46,628 nucleotides of DNA from DATKGX01 sp035510555 (GTDB taxonomy: Bacteria; Patescibacteriota; Microgenomatia; Levybacterales; UBA12049): the NCBI GenBank assembly GCA_035510555.1, contig DATKGX010000047.1:1-46628 (forward strand), written 5' to 3'. Positions within the stretch are counted from its first letter, which is position 1. Each line of letters starts with the position of its first letter. Positions 1 through 8,178 of this stretch are shown piece by piece. The notes below the pieces were generated by a model that was not told the DNA's origin, did not search any database, and worked only from the letters and a program-made list of their open reading frames with translations. The position numbers and the translations under genes are program-made.

Positions 1-26
1 GCGCTCTACCAACTGAGCTAATCCCC
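1..26 (-). tRNA. partial tRNA (5' half, cut by window edge)
   Basis: On the minus strand this reads as the 5' part of a tRNA: a GGGGATT acceptor strand, then a canonical D-arm beginning AGCTCAGTTGGTAGAGCGC. The anticodon lies outside the window. The 5' sequence resembles tRNA-Ala, but identity cannot be decided. It lies 2 nt downstream of tRNA-Leu(UAA) on the same strand, so the two are probably cotranscribed. Confidence 0.75.
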
Positions 27-28
27 GG

Positions 29-113
29 TGCCGCGGGAGAGAGTCGAACTCTCACGCCCGATTAAAGGCAAAGGCTCTTAAGGCCCTCGTGTATACCATT
101 TCACCACCGCGGC
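29..113 (-). tRNA. tRNA-Leu(UAA)
   Basis: An 85-nt class II tRNA on the minus strand. GCCGCGG pairs with CCGCGGC, the anticodon loop CTTAAGA contains TAA, the variable arm is long, and the T-loop is TTCGACT. The discriminator is A and CCA is not encoded. It is one of four leucine tRNAs in the window (UAA, CAG, GAG, UAG). Confidence 0.93.
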
Positions 114-200
114 GCGTATAGACTCGACCACGATTGAACGTAGACAGCGGTCGAGACTAACGTATTACAATTTTACCTTAAGAGGCTAATTTAATCAACC

Positions 201-1481
201 ATGTTGCTCTTGACAAAAAAAGGAAAAGTGACAATTTGTGAAGTTCCTAAGGTTGCAGTTTGGGCCTTTAATAAAATAGAACCTCCTCCGCCTCCACCAC
301 CGCAAGCATTTGCGTATTCAAATCCATCAACTGTTTCCCTGGGAACCGTTTCTAATTTTGCAGCTTTTGCTGCTGCAGCTATTAGCGATACCGGCGCTGC
401 ATCCGTTATTACTGGGGATGTCGGATTGACTCCCGGTGGTGGTTCTTCTATTACTGTATTAACTTGTGGTGAAATAACGGGGAAAATATACGAAACCGAT
501 AGCGGATACGCAGGTGGTGGTGGCTGTGTTGTCCCTAGCTCCAGCGCCCTTCTGACTACAGCCAGAAATGATTTGAATACGGCATATAATGATGCTGCCG
601 GACGAACCCCAAATATCACGCTCAATGCTGGCGATAATCAGCTTGGTGGCCAAACTTTAACACCTGGAGTTTATGCCGTCGCTGCAGCTTCAACTGCTAA
701 CATCATTGGCACCCTGACGCTTGATGGTGGTGGAGACTCAAACGCTGTCTTCATCTTTCAAATGCCTTCTACTCTTGTTACGGCATCCTCCAGCAAAGTC
801 GTTCTTACCAATGGCGCTCAAGCCTGTAATGTTTTTTGGCAAGTCGGCAGCTCTGTTACGCTTAACTCAAGTTCGACTTTTGTAGGAAATGTCTTGGCTA
901 ACGCAACAATTGTAGATAGTGGCAGCTCAACTGTTAACGGAAGACTTTTGGCAGGAGCAATTACTGGTAGTGGCGCGCTTACATTGGAGCATACTACTAT
1001 TACAAAATCGACGTGCGCTAGCACTAGCTCAACCTCGTCCTCTACGTCTTCTTCTACGGGCGGAGCAGGGGCACCTTGCATAGCGCCTTTAATTACAACC
1101 GTACCGATTATAATAGAATCAAAAAGGATTAGTCCTACAAGTATCTCTGTGAGTTGGGGTCCCTATGCTGGCATAGATACGTTTAATGTTCGCTATGGTC
1201 TGATAAACGGAACTTGGCTATACAATACTAACGTCACAGGATTCTCAACCACCATCAATGCCCTCCCTCCAAACCAACCTATCTGGATTGAGGTTGCAGC
1301 CACAAACAGTTGCTCGATAGGAACTTATGGGGTATCAAAGCTAGTCGGAGAACCGAGTTTACCAAATACTGGACTTGCTCCCCGCCAGAATAATATTCCA
1401 TGGTACATACCAGCCGGTATCGGCGTTACGCTTTTAACACTTCTTGTTCTAATCCAAAGAAAATATAGATTTTTCGTCTAA
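201..1481 (+). CDS. LPXTG-anchored surface protein with DUF3494 (ice-binding-like) domain
   Basis: Secreted adhesin-like protein of 426 aa. Residues about 45-270 match the DUF3494 ice-binding-like beta-solenoid family (Ala/Ser/Gly-rich, TGDVG and TLTPGVY-type strands). A Ser/Thr linker (272-286) follows, then a fibronectin III-like domain (about 295-383) and a sorting signal: LPNTG at 387-391, a hydrophobic segment (about 399-417) and a basic tail. The sortase gene begins 3 nt downstream, which supports an enzyme-substrate pair. Oddly, the N-terminus has no recognisable signal peptide: a lysine-rich start runs into a poly-proline stretch at 28-34. ATG 201 is the first start after an in-frame stop at 192-194 and has no clear ribosome-binding site. 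The role (adhesion, ice or surface binding) is inferred. Confidence 0.8.
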   Translation: MLLLTKKGKVTICEVPKVAVWAFNKIEPPPPPPPQAFAYSNPSTVSLGTVSNFAAFAAAAISDTGAASVITGDVGLTPGGGSSITVLTCGEITGKIYETDSGYAGGGGCVVPSSSALLTTARNDLNTAYNDAAGRTPNITLNAGDNQLGGQTLTPGVYAVAAASTANIIGTLTLDGGGDSNAVFIFQMPSTLVTASSSKVVLTNGAQACNVFWQVGSSVTLNSSSTFVGNVLANATIVDSGSSTVNGRLLAGAITGSGALTLEHTTITKSTCASTSSTSSSTSSSTGGAGAPCIAPLITTVPIIIESKRISPTSISVSWGPYAGIDTFNVRYGLINGTWLYNTNVTGFSTTINALPPNQPIWIEVAATNSCSIGTYGVSKLVGEPSLPNTGLAPRQNNIPWYIPAGIGVTLLTLLVLIQRKYRFFV

Positions 1482-1484
1482 GCT

Positions 1485-2105
1485 TTGAAAACTAACGTTG
1501 GACGTCCACTATTAATAATAGTCTTTGCAGTATTTTCTTTATTATTCCTATCGCTTCTTTTTTATTTTATCCAAATTACAAACGGAAACACAGTATTCGA
1601 AAGCTCAACATATCAAAGTCAACCAGTAAATAAAATAGTTTCCATAGGATTGCCGATACGTCTGATGATACCTGCAGTCAATGTTAATGCCGCCATTCAA
1701 AATCTAGGTGTAACAGCTAAGGGAGCTATGAAAGTTCCAAGCAATACCACCGATGTTGGATGGTTTGAGCTTGGACCGCGGCCCGGAGAGAAAGGCAGCG
1801 CTGTAATTGCCGGACACTTCAATAATGAGAATGGTGGAGCAGGGGTGTTTATTAATTTATATAAACTAAGAAAGGACGACAAATTATACATCGAAGACGA
1901 TAAAGGAACATCTATCGCGTTCGTGGTTCGGGAAAGTCGTATTTATAATCCCGGATATGCAGATGAGGTCTTTGGTGGGACTGACAGCGCTCATCTCAAC
2001 CTCATCACTTGCGATGGCGTGTGGGATGGAACTAAAAAAAGCTTTAGCAAACGTCTGGTCGTATTTACCGATAAATTAACGTTTACCCGTGGTGCGGGGG
2101 AGTAA
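1485..2105 (+). CDS. sortase, class F-like
   Basis: Membrane transpeptidase that cleaves LPXTG-type signals and transfers surface proteins to a nucleophile on the cell envelope. The protein has 206 aa with one N-terminal membrane anchor (about 8-30) and a catalytic sortase barrel. The triad is visible: His111 (AGHFN), Cys176 (ITCDG) and Arg190 (SKRLVV). It starts with TTG 3 nt after the LPNTG protein, so the two form an operon and that protein is the likely substrate. Its 3' end overlaps the convergent carboxypeptidase gene by 23 nt. Subclass is judged from short length and the neighbourhood of the catalytic residues. Confidence 0.9.
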   Translation: MKTNVGRPLLIIVFAVFSLLFLSLLFYFIQITNGNTVFESSTYQSQPVNKIVSIGLPIRLMIPAVNVNAAIQNLGVTAKGAMKVPSNTTDVGWFELGPRPGEKGSAVIAGHFNNENGGAGVFINLYKLRKDDKLYIEDDKGTSIAFVVRESRIYNPGYADEVFGGTDSAHLNLITCDGVWDGTKKSFSKRLVVFTDKLTFTRGAGE

Positions 2106-3048
2106 TGCCTAAAGATCTTAAGGAATAATCCAAAAGTTCAATCATTTCGCCACGCCGATCGTCACTACCTAAGACCACTCCGACAATCTTGTGTCCACCG
2201 TAATCAAGATAAGTCACTAAACAAAGTCCGGCTTCCGGCGTATAACCATCTTTTACGCCTTTGACGCCCGGATAGCTGGTTAATAAATTGGTTTCATTTT
2301 CCAGATAAAAGGCTTTGTGTGTAGGGGTTTGGGGAATATTATAATCAAAAGTGGAAACGACTTGATCAAACAAAGGGAAATTAGTCAGCGCGTACTCTGT
2401 CATCACCACTACGTCATACGCAGTTGTATATTGTTTACCATCCCCTTCGAGTCCGGTCGGATTAGTAAAACTAGTGTCCGACAAACCCAAAGCTTTTACC
2501 TTATTATTCATCGCGTTAACGAAAGCTGCTCTTCCGCCGGGAAAATTATTAGCTAAAACTTCGGCCGCGTCATTACCACTATGCAACATCATCCCGTATA
2601 AAAGTTCTGATAATAAAAGTTTTTCGCCTGCATCCAAACCCATTGAATCTTCGCCAACTAAATCGTCTTTACTTACAACATAAGTGTCGTCCTTCTTTTT
2701 GTTTTCCAAAGCGACAATCGCCGTCATGATTTTAGTTAAAGAGGCCATTGGTAATTTCTCGGTTGGGTTTTTTGAATAGAGCACTTCTTTAGTTGTAATA
2801 TCGAAAATTAAAGCAGATTGAGCGCTAATTTCCGGCGTTTTTAAATTGGCCGAAAGTTTATTTTTTAGAGATGGCAACCATAAATTGAGCGTTGAAACTT
2901 CTTTATTAAAGAGAATGGTTAAGAAATCCGGAACAGGGGATACAACCGAAGATTTATTATTTAAAACTCTCGAGTAAATATTATTTCCCAAAAACCCTAT
3001 CAAAATTAGAACGGCCGCAAATATTAGAAAAACGACAATTTTGCGCAT
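2083..3048 (-). CDS. D-alanyl-D-alanine carboxypeptidase-like protein (peptidase S11)
   Basis: Low-molecular-weight PBP family enzyme expected to trim the terminal D-Ala from peptidoglycan stem peptides outside the membrane. It has 321 aa with an N-terminal membrane segment (about 4-22). The active-site motifs are SLTK (Ser103-Lys106) and SGN (157-159). The third motif reads KDG (266-268) where the family has KTG or KSG. The context after it (GYTPEAG) is otherwise typical. A minus-strand TAGAAT at 3062-3057 lies 8 nt before the ATG, suggesting a nearly leaderless mRNA. The gene is convergent with the sortase gene, overlapping it by 23 nt. Confidence 0.88.
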   Translation of the reverse strand: MRKIVVFLIFAAVLILIGFLGNNIYSRVLNNKSSVVSPVPDFLTILFNKEVSTLNLWLPSLKNKLSANLKTPEISAQSALIFDITTKEVLYSKNPTEKLPMASLTKIMTAIVALENKKKDDTYVVSKDDLVGEDSMGLDAGEKLLLSELLYGMMLHSGNDAAEVLANNFPGGRAAFVNAMNNKVKALGLSDTSFTNPTGLEGDGKQYTTAYDVVVMTEYALTNFPLFDQVVSTFDYNIPQTPTHKAFYLENETNLLTSYPGVKGVKDGYTPEAGLCLVTYLDYGGHKIVGVVLGSDDRRGEMIELLDYSLRSLGITPPHHG

Positions 3049-3146
3049 AAAGATTAATTCTACACGATTTTTAATCTTTATTGAAGCCTGAGACGTATTT
3101 TGCTATCATATGAGCTGTACCCTTAATCCAAAATCTTAAAGGGCAT

Positions 3147-3154
3147 AAGGAGGT
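3147..3154 (+). promoter_or_regulatory. strong Shine-Dalgarno deciding the start of the next gene
   Basis: AAGGAGGT lies 7 nt before ATG 3162. An in-frame GTG at 3153 overlaps this site and so is unlikely to be the start. This strong site contrasts with the many genes here that have none. Confidence 0.8.
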
Positions 3155-3161
3155 GACACTT

Positions 3162-3413
3162 ATGGCAGACAAAGATTTAGTAGGAAAAGTCATTCATTAC
3201 TACGACAAAATTGGCGTCGCGGTCGTTAAGCTTGATAAAGCTTTAAAAGTTGGGAACAAAGTAAAGTTTGTTCACGGCGAAAACGAATTCGAGCAAGTTC
3301 TTGAATCAATGCAGCTTGAACACGCACAGGTTGATGCAGGCAAAAAAGGGCAAGAAATTGCGGTCAAAGTTGATAAAGAAACGAAAACAGGAACAGAAGT
3401 TCACCTAGTATAG
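3162..3413 (+). CDS. small EF-Tu domain-2-like beta-barrel protein
   Basis: An 83-aa soluble protein resembling domain 2 of translational GTPases (VGKVIHYYDKIGVAVVKL, then KVGNKVKF, and a C-terminal GTEVHLV strand). No GTPase domain is attached. Comparable stand-alone proteins are annotated as translation elongation factor-like; the function is not established. The start at 3162 is chosen because a perfect ribosome-binding site lies upstream. tRNA-Gln follows 13 nt downstream. Confidence 0.7.
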   Translation: MADKDLVGKVIHYYDKIGVAVVKLDKALKVGNKVKFVHGENEFEQVLESMQLEHAQVDAGKKGQEIAVKVDKETKTGTEVHLV

Positions 3414-3426
3414 GTTTAATCATCAT

Positions 3427-3497
3427 TGCGGGATCGTATAATGGTAGTACAGCGGACTTTGGATCCGTTTATCATGGTTCGAATCCATGTCCCGCAG
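3427..3497 (+). tRNA. tRNA-Gln(UUG)
   Basis: A 71-nt cloverleaf. Acceptor TGCGGGA pairs with TCCCGCA (U1-A72 is a Gln identity feature), the D-arm is GTAT/GTAC, the anticodon loop CTTTGGA contains TTG, and the T-loop is TTCGAAT. The discriminator is G and CCA is not encoded. The accessory island starts just downstream. Confidence 0.93.
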
Positions 3498-3610
3498 CAG
3501 AATGCAGCTATGTCAACATAGACCGAGATCCCTATATTTTTCGTATTTTATTAAAACAGCTCAGCTTGTTCTTTAATTCCCGCTTTCAAAGAGCTATAAT
3601 TTGAAGTAAA

Positions 3611-3616
3611 TATAAT
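3611..3616 (+). promoter_or_regulatory. -10 box of a leaderless promoter for mod
   Basis: A perfect TATAAT ends 6 nt before ATG 3623, which would start transcription at or next to the start codon. A second TATAAT-like box sits at 3595-3600. No ribosome-binding site is visible. Confidence 0.5.
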
Positions 3617-3622
3617 AAATAC

Positions 3623-5362
3623 ATGGCAAAAAAAGATTTTCAAAACTGGTCAAAAGATAAATTACTCCACGAGTACAAGGAACTTTTGAAGCGTAAAAGA
3701 TTCGGTATAGTTTGGGAAGATAAATCGGAAGAAATAGCAGAAATGTGCAAAACACAATTACCTGTTCTTAAAGAAATAAAAGATAAGGAATTATTAAATG
3801 ACCCGAATGATCCCACAAATATTATTATTGAAGGCGATAATTATCACTCGTTATCAGTCTTAAACTATACTCATCAAAAATCGATTGATGTTATCTATAT
3901 TGATCCCCCATACAATACTGGAAATAAAAGTTGGAAATACAATAATCATTACGTAGAAAAAGAAGATCGCTATAAACACAGTAAGTGGCTGTCGTTTATG
4001 TCAAAACGTCTGCGGCTTGCAAGAAAATTATTAACTGAAAAAGGAATAATTATCGTTTCAATTGATGATTATGAACATCATACGCTCAGGGCCTTAATGG
4101 ATGAATTGTATGGTGAGCAAAATCGTTTAGGTACACTTGTAGCTATTCATAACCCCGGAGGAAGACAAGATGATGAGTTTTTTGCTACGGCACATGAGTA
4201 CATGCTCGTATATGCAAAGAATGTAAATTTTGCAAAAGTTGGAAGACTAGATATTTCAGATAGAAAACTAGCTGAATATAAATACGAAGACGAATACGGT
4301 AAATACAAATTGCGAGAATATCGGCGTAGTGGTGCACACTCAATGCCTGAAGATAGACCAAATTTGTGGTATCCAATTTACATAAATCCTAAACAATTAG
4401 ACATAACAACAACAAAAAAGAAAGGATATATTGAAATAGTACCCATTGATGTATCTGGGACAAAAAGAGTATGGAGATGGAATCCAAGTACTTTGGAAAC
4501 AAAAAAGAAAAAATATATAGAGATTAAGAAAAATGGAGAACGTTTCAATATTTTTGTAAAGGAGCGCTTAGATGATAATGAAGGACAAAAATCCAAAACA
4601 TTATGGAATGAGTCTTATTATAGCTCTGCTGTAGGCACAGCGGAGTTAAAAGACATATTAAGCGACACATTTGGGAATAGAAAAATATTTGAATATCCAA
4701 AATCTAAATTTTTAATAAAAGACATTCTAGAAATTACTGCAGGTTCGCAATCAGTAATACTTGATTTCTTTGCAGGCTCTGGTACTACTGGACAAGCTGT
4801 TTTAGAACTTAACAAAAAAGATGGAGGGAAACGAAAATTTATATTATGTACCGATAACGAAGACAATAACGGAACCGGGACAAAAATTGCCCGCGACATT
4901 TGTTATCCAAGAATTAAAAATGTAATGAGCGGGTATACTACAAACAAAAAAAAAGTTGAGGGGCTTGGTGGAAACTTACGCTATTACTCAACTTTACTTG
5001 TGGATAATGTAAAAACGGATAACGATAAAAGGATTTTTACTTCAAGAAGCACAGAAATGCTTTGCCTAGCTGAAGCCACCTTTGACGTAGTAATAGAAAA
5101 GAAGGATTTGTTTGCTATTTACGAAAATGAAAACCAAATGATTGGAATAATCTACGATGAAGATGCAATTGCAGATTTCAAAAATGAAGCAAGCAAGCAT
5201 AAAAAATCTTTTATTGTTTATGTGTTTAGTTATGATCATACATATAACGAAGAGGACTTTGAGGATATGAACAATTTAAAGACTGTAAAACCGATACCGG
5301 AAGTAATCTTAAATGTCTATCGCAAAATCTATAAAGATCTTTACAAGCCAAGAAACCTATGA
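3623..5362 (+). CDS. mod: type III restriction-modification DNA methyltransferase (Mod)
   Basis: Site-specific adenine or N4-cytosine methyltransferase that recognises and protects the target of the type III system. It has 579 aa in beta-class order: catalytic DPPY at 94-97 first, then the SAM-binding FAGSGTTG at 383-390, with the target-recognition region between. A T/S-rich AT-biased composition and its location beside a recombinase suggest acquisition. The stop overlaps the start of res by 4 nt (ATGA), so the two are translationally coupled. Target sequence cannot be read from the protein. Confidence 0.93.
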   Translation: MAKKDFQNWSKDKLLHEYKELLKRKRFGIVWEDKSEEIAEMCKTQLPVLKEIKDKELLNDPNDPTNIIIEGDNYHSLSVLNYTHQKSIDVIYIDPPYNTGNKSWKYNNHYVEKEDRYKHSKWLSFMSKRLRLARKLLTEKGIIIVSIDDYEHHTLRALMDELYGEQNRLGTLVAIHNPGGRQDDEFFATAHEYMLVYAKNVNFAKVGRLDISDRKLAEYKYEDEYGKYKLREYRRSGAHSMPEDRPNLWYPIYINPKQLDITTTKKKGYIEIVPIDVSGTKRVWRWNPSTLETKKKKYIEIKKNGERFNIFVKERLDDNEGQKSKTLWNESYYSSAVGTAELKDILSDTFGNRKIFEYPKSKFLIKDILEITAGSQSVILDFFAGSGTTGQAVLELNKKDGGKRKFILCTDNEDNNGTGTKIARDICYPRIKNVMSGYTTNKKKVEGLGGNLRYYSTLLVDNVKTDNDKRIFTSRSTEMLCLAEATFDVVIEKKDLFAIYENENQMIGIIYDEDAIADFKNEASKHKKSFIVYVFSYDHTYNEEDFEDMNNLKTVKPIPEVILNVYRKIYKDLYKPRNL

Positions 5363-8178
5363 AAGATTTAAAATATCAAAAAAAATATATAAACGAACTA
5401 GTTACAATTTCAAATGTTTATGTTCAAGATGAGGACCCAAAACTTATTGTATTTCAAGCTCCTACAGGATCGGGGAAAACAATAATGCTGGCAGAAGCTA
5501 TGTCTCGAATGGTTAAAGATTTAAGTGGACAAAAGGAATTGGCATTTGTTTGGATTTCAGTGAATGCTTTGCATGAACAAAGTAAGGATAAATTAGAAAA
5601 ACATTTTGAAAACGAAAGATTGCTTGAATGTATCAATATTGGTGAGATTCAAAATAATCAGATAGAACAAAATCAAATTGTTTTTGTAAATTGGGACTCT
5701 TTGAATAAAGAGGGTATTTCGCTTTTTATGTCTGATAATGAAAAAGACTGGAATTTAAGCAAGGTAATGGAGAATACTAGAGATTCGGAGCGAGACATAG
5801 TTTTAATAATTGACGAAAGTCATCGTACGGCAAAAACGAGTAAATCACAAGAAATCGTTAGTATGATTGGACCAAAGCTGACGATTGAAGTTTCCGCTAC
5901 TCCAAAAGAAGGTGTTACCAATGATCATAAGATTACAGTTAAGTTGAGCGAGGTTGTTGCTGAAGGAATGATTAAAGAAGGAATTCAAATAAATCCTGGT
6001 CTTGGTCATGTACAAACAAATGAAGATATTGTTCACGAGGCCCTAAAGAAGAGAAAAGAATTGAAACGACTTTATGAAGAAGTGGGAACTAAAATAAATC
6101 CTTTGCTTTTAATCCAGATACCTAAGCGGAGGAAATCTGACGTACGAGAGCCCGAAGATAAAATTATTGAGATATTGAATAAAGATGGTATCACGATTGA
6201 AAACGGAAAACTCGCACTTTGGCTTGCTGAAAAAGATAAAAAGAAAAATCTGGATTATATCGACAGTCCCGACAGCCAAGTCGATGTTTTAGTGTTCAAG
6301 GAGGCAATTGCACAAGGTTGGGATTGTCCGCGCGCAACCATCTTATTACTTCAACGAGAATGGAACGCTGAAAATTATGTTTTCAATATTCAAACATTGG
6401 GGCGTATCATGCGTATGCCGGAGCAAAAGCATTATGAGAATTATCCAGCATTAAATTTAGGTTATGTTTATACAGCCTCTGATAACTTTGAAATTGTTGA
6501 AGACTTAGCGAAGGATTATGTTAGTAAGGACCAGATGGTTCGAGACAATACAATTTATCAAGATATTTATTTATCTAGTGAACACGTAAGAAGAAAACGA
6601 GAATTATTTAGATTATCTAGTGAATTTAAAGACTGCTTATTTCAAGCTGCAGATGAGTTAAAATTCAATGAAAAAAAAATAAATATTGGTAAAATTATTT
6701 TCAAAAAAGACATAGGTTTTGAAGGACAAATTAATGAAATAGATAAAAAGCAAGCTGTAGATTTTCAAAAAAAAGGAATAATTGTAAGAGACAGAGAGGA
6801 AGTATGTGCAGAATACACTGAATTTATAAGATCTCTTACGTATCCGTTTACTGGTGGTGGTCGTCCTACTGAAATTATTAAATCTAGTTTGCGTTCTTTT
6901 TTCAAAAAAACTTTCGGAATTGATAATGAAGACGAAATAGCCGCTATTGTTTTAAATCCAATCAATAAGGATGAATTTATAGAACTTATTGAAATCTCGA
7001 AAGGTAAATATAAATCGTTACCAGAAAAGGCAGACGAGATTATTTTAAACAATAATTGGCAGATACCAGAGATGGTTAGTGTTTTTGAAAACTTTGATGA
7101 AATTAAAACAATCAAAAAATCAGTTCTTAAGCCTTATTTCGTAAAGCGAGACAAGAATGAAAAACAGCAGTGGTCCAAACCGGAAAAAACTTTCATTGAT
7201 AGCCTAGAAAAAACCGATAATGATGTCTTGTGGTGGTTCAAAAATGGTGCGACAGAAAGCAAATATTTTGGGATTGCATATAAGAAAAACGAAAATAGTC
7301 ATGATAGTTATTATTCTTTTTATCCGGATTTCGTGATAAAAACAAAAAAAGAAACCCTCGTAGTTGAAATAAAAGATGATAGAGATTTTAAGAATGAAAA
7401 TCTTTATAAGTTAAATGCGGGTCGAGAATATCAAAAAAAATATCATGGGAAAGAAGATTTCTATTTCTTTATCATTTCCCCTTCAGATTATTATAAGTTT
7501 TTTATTGCACTAAAAAATCAAAATTTTAATAATTTTAAATCTCAATTTGAAGAAAATTTAATCAGATATACGCAAAGCCGAAAGATAGTCTCCGAAAAAC
7601 AGACAGAAAAATCAAAGGAAGACCAAGAGCTACTGGATCTTTATGAGGAGGAGCTTACGAAAGCTATCAAGAATATGAATGATAAAAAACTAGAAAACGA
7701 AATATTAAAACTTGATTTAAAAAATGCAGAGTTAACAGTAAATAGCTTGAAAGAAGCATTAACCTACTTACCTCAACAAGCCTCCAAAGGAGAAGATCAA
7801 AGCGTTAAGATTTCAACACCTTTTAATATCTGCGTTTTAGGCGAGGTAGCAGATGAGGATTCAATTTACGGAAAACTAAGAGAATATTTTGCAAAGTATA
7901 GTATAAAAACTACGGATTGGGATATTGATTTTTACAACAATGCTAAACTCAGGAATAGCGATATTTTAAATGGATTAAAAAAGGGACAATCAAAGTTTAA
8001 CTTAATTATTACAGGGCAAATTTTCCATCATTCAGGCGAGGGTAATAAAAGCGCAAATCTTCTTACAGAATTAAAGAAAGATAAATACATAGATCATATT
8101 GTTGGCTGTTCTCCGAAGGAATTATTGACAGTTAATGATCTTCTTGAAAAACTAGACCAATATTTAAACGAAAATTAA
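5359..8178 (+). CDS. res: type III restriction enzyme, Res subunit, with C-terminal extension
   Basis: ATP-dependent translocase/endonuclease partner of Mod. It has 939 aa. SF2 helicase motifs are PTGSGKT (35-41), DESH (152-155), SAT (179-181), the QGWDCPRA box and LGRIMRMP. A PD-(D/E)XK nuclease follows with Pro656-Asp657 and Glu670-x-Lys672. About 265 residues follow the nuclease: a charged coiled-coil-like stretch (about 735-810) and a separate alpha/beta-looking domain (about 820-939) that I do not recognise from Res proteins. The gene overlaps mod by 4 nt and the convergent recombinase gene by 4 nt. Confidence 0.92.
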   Translation: MKDLKYQKKYINELVTISNVYVQDEDPKLIVFQAPTGSGKTIMLAEAMSRMVKDLSGQKELAFVWISVNALHEQSKDKLEKHFENERLLECINIGEIQNNQIEQNQIVFVNWDSLNKEGISLFMSDNEKDWNLSKVMENTRDSERDIVLIIDESHRTAKTSKSQEIVSMIGPKLTIEVSATPKEGVTNDHKITVKLSEVVAEGMIKEGIQINPGLGHVQTNEDIVHEALKKRKELKRLYEEVGTKINPLLLIQIPKRRKSDVREPEDKIIEILNKDGITIENGKLALWLAEKDKKKNLDYIDSPDSQVDVLVFKEAIAQGWDCPRATILLLQREWNAENYVFNIQTLGRIMRMPEQKHYENYPALNLGYVYTASDNFEIVEDLAKDYVSKDQMVRDNTIYQDIYLSSEHVRRKRELFRLSSEFKDCLFQAADELKFNEKKINIGKIIFKKDIGFEGQINEIDKKQAVDFQKKGIIVRDREEVCAEYTEFIRSLTYPFTGGGRPTEIIKSSLRSFFKKTFGIDNEDEIAAIVLNPINKDEFIELIEISKGKYKSLPEKADEIILNNNWQIPEMVSVFENFDEIKTIKKSVLKPYFVKRDKNEKQQWSKPEKTFIDSLEKTDNDVLWWFKNGATESKYFGIAYKKNENSHDSYYSFYPDFVIKTKKETLVVEIKDDRDFKNENLYKLNAGREYQKKYHGKEDFYFFIISPSDYYKFFIALKNQNFNNFKSQFEENLIRYTQSRKIVSEKQTEKSKEDQELLDLYEEELTKAIKNMNDKKLENEILKLDLKNAELTVNSLKEALTYLPQQASKGEDQSVKISTPFNICVLGEVADEDSIYGKLREYFAKYSIKTTDWDIDFYNNAKLRNSDILNGLKKGQSKFNLIITGQIFHHSGEGNKSANLLTELKKDKYIDHIVGCSPKELLTVNDLLEKLDQYLNEN

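Noticed and set aside
191..653. Minus-strand open frames across the DUF3494 gene
   Set aside because: They are shadows of a real plus-strand gene with clear domain content and Gly/Val-rich artefact translations.
3498..3622. Left attachment site of the island at tRNA-Gln
   Set aside because: I found no second copy of the tRNA-Gln 3' end further right, and serine recombinases rarely use tRNA ends.
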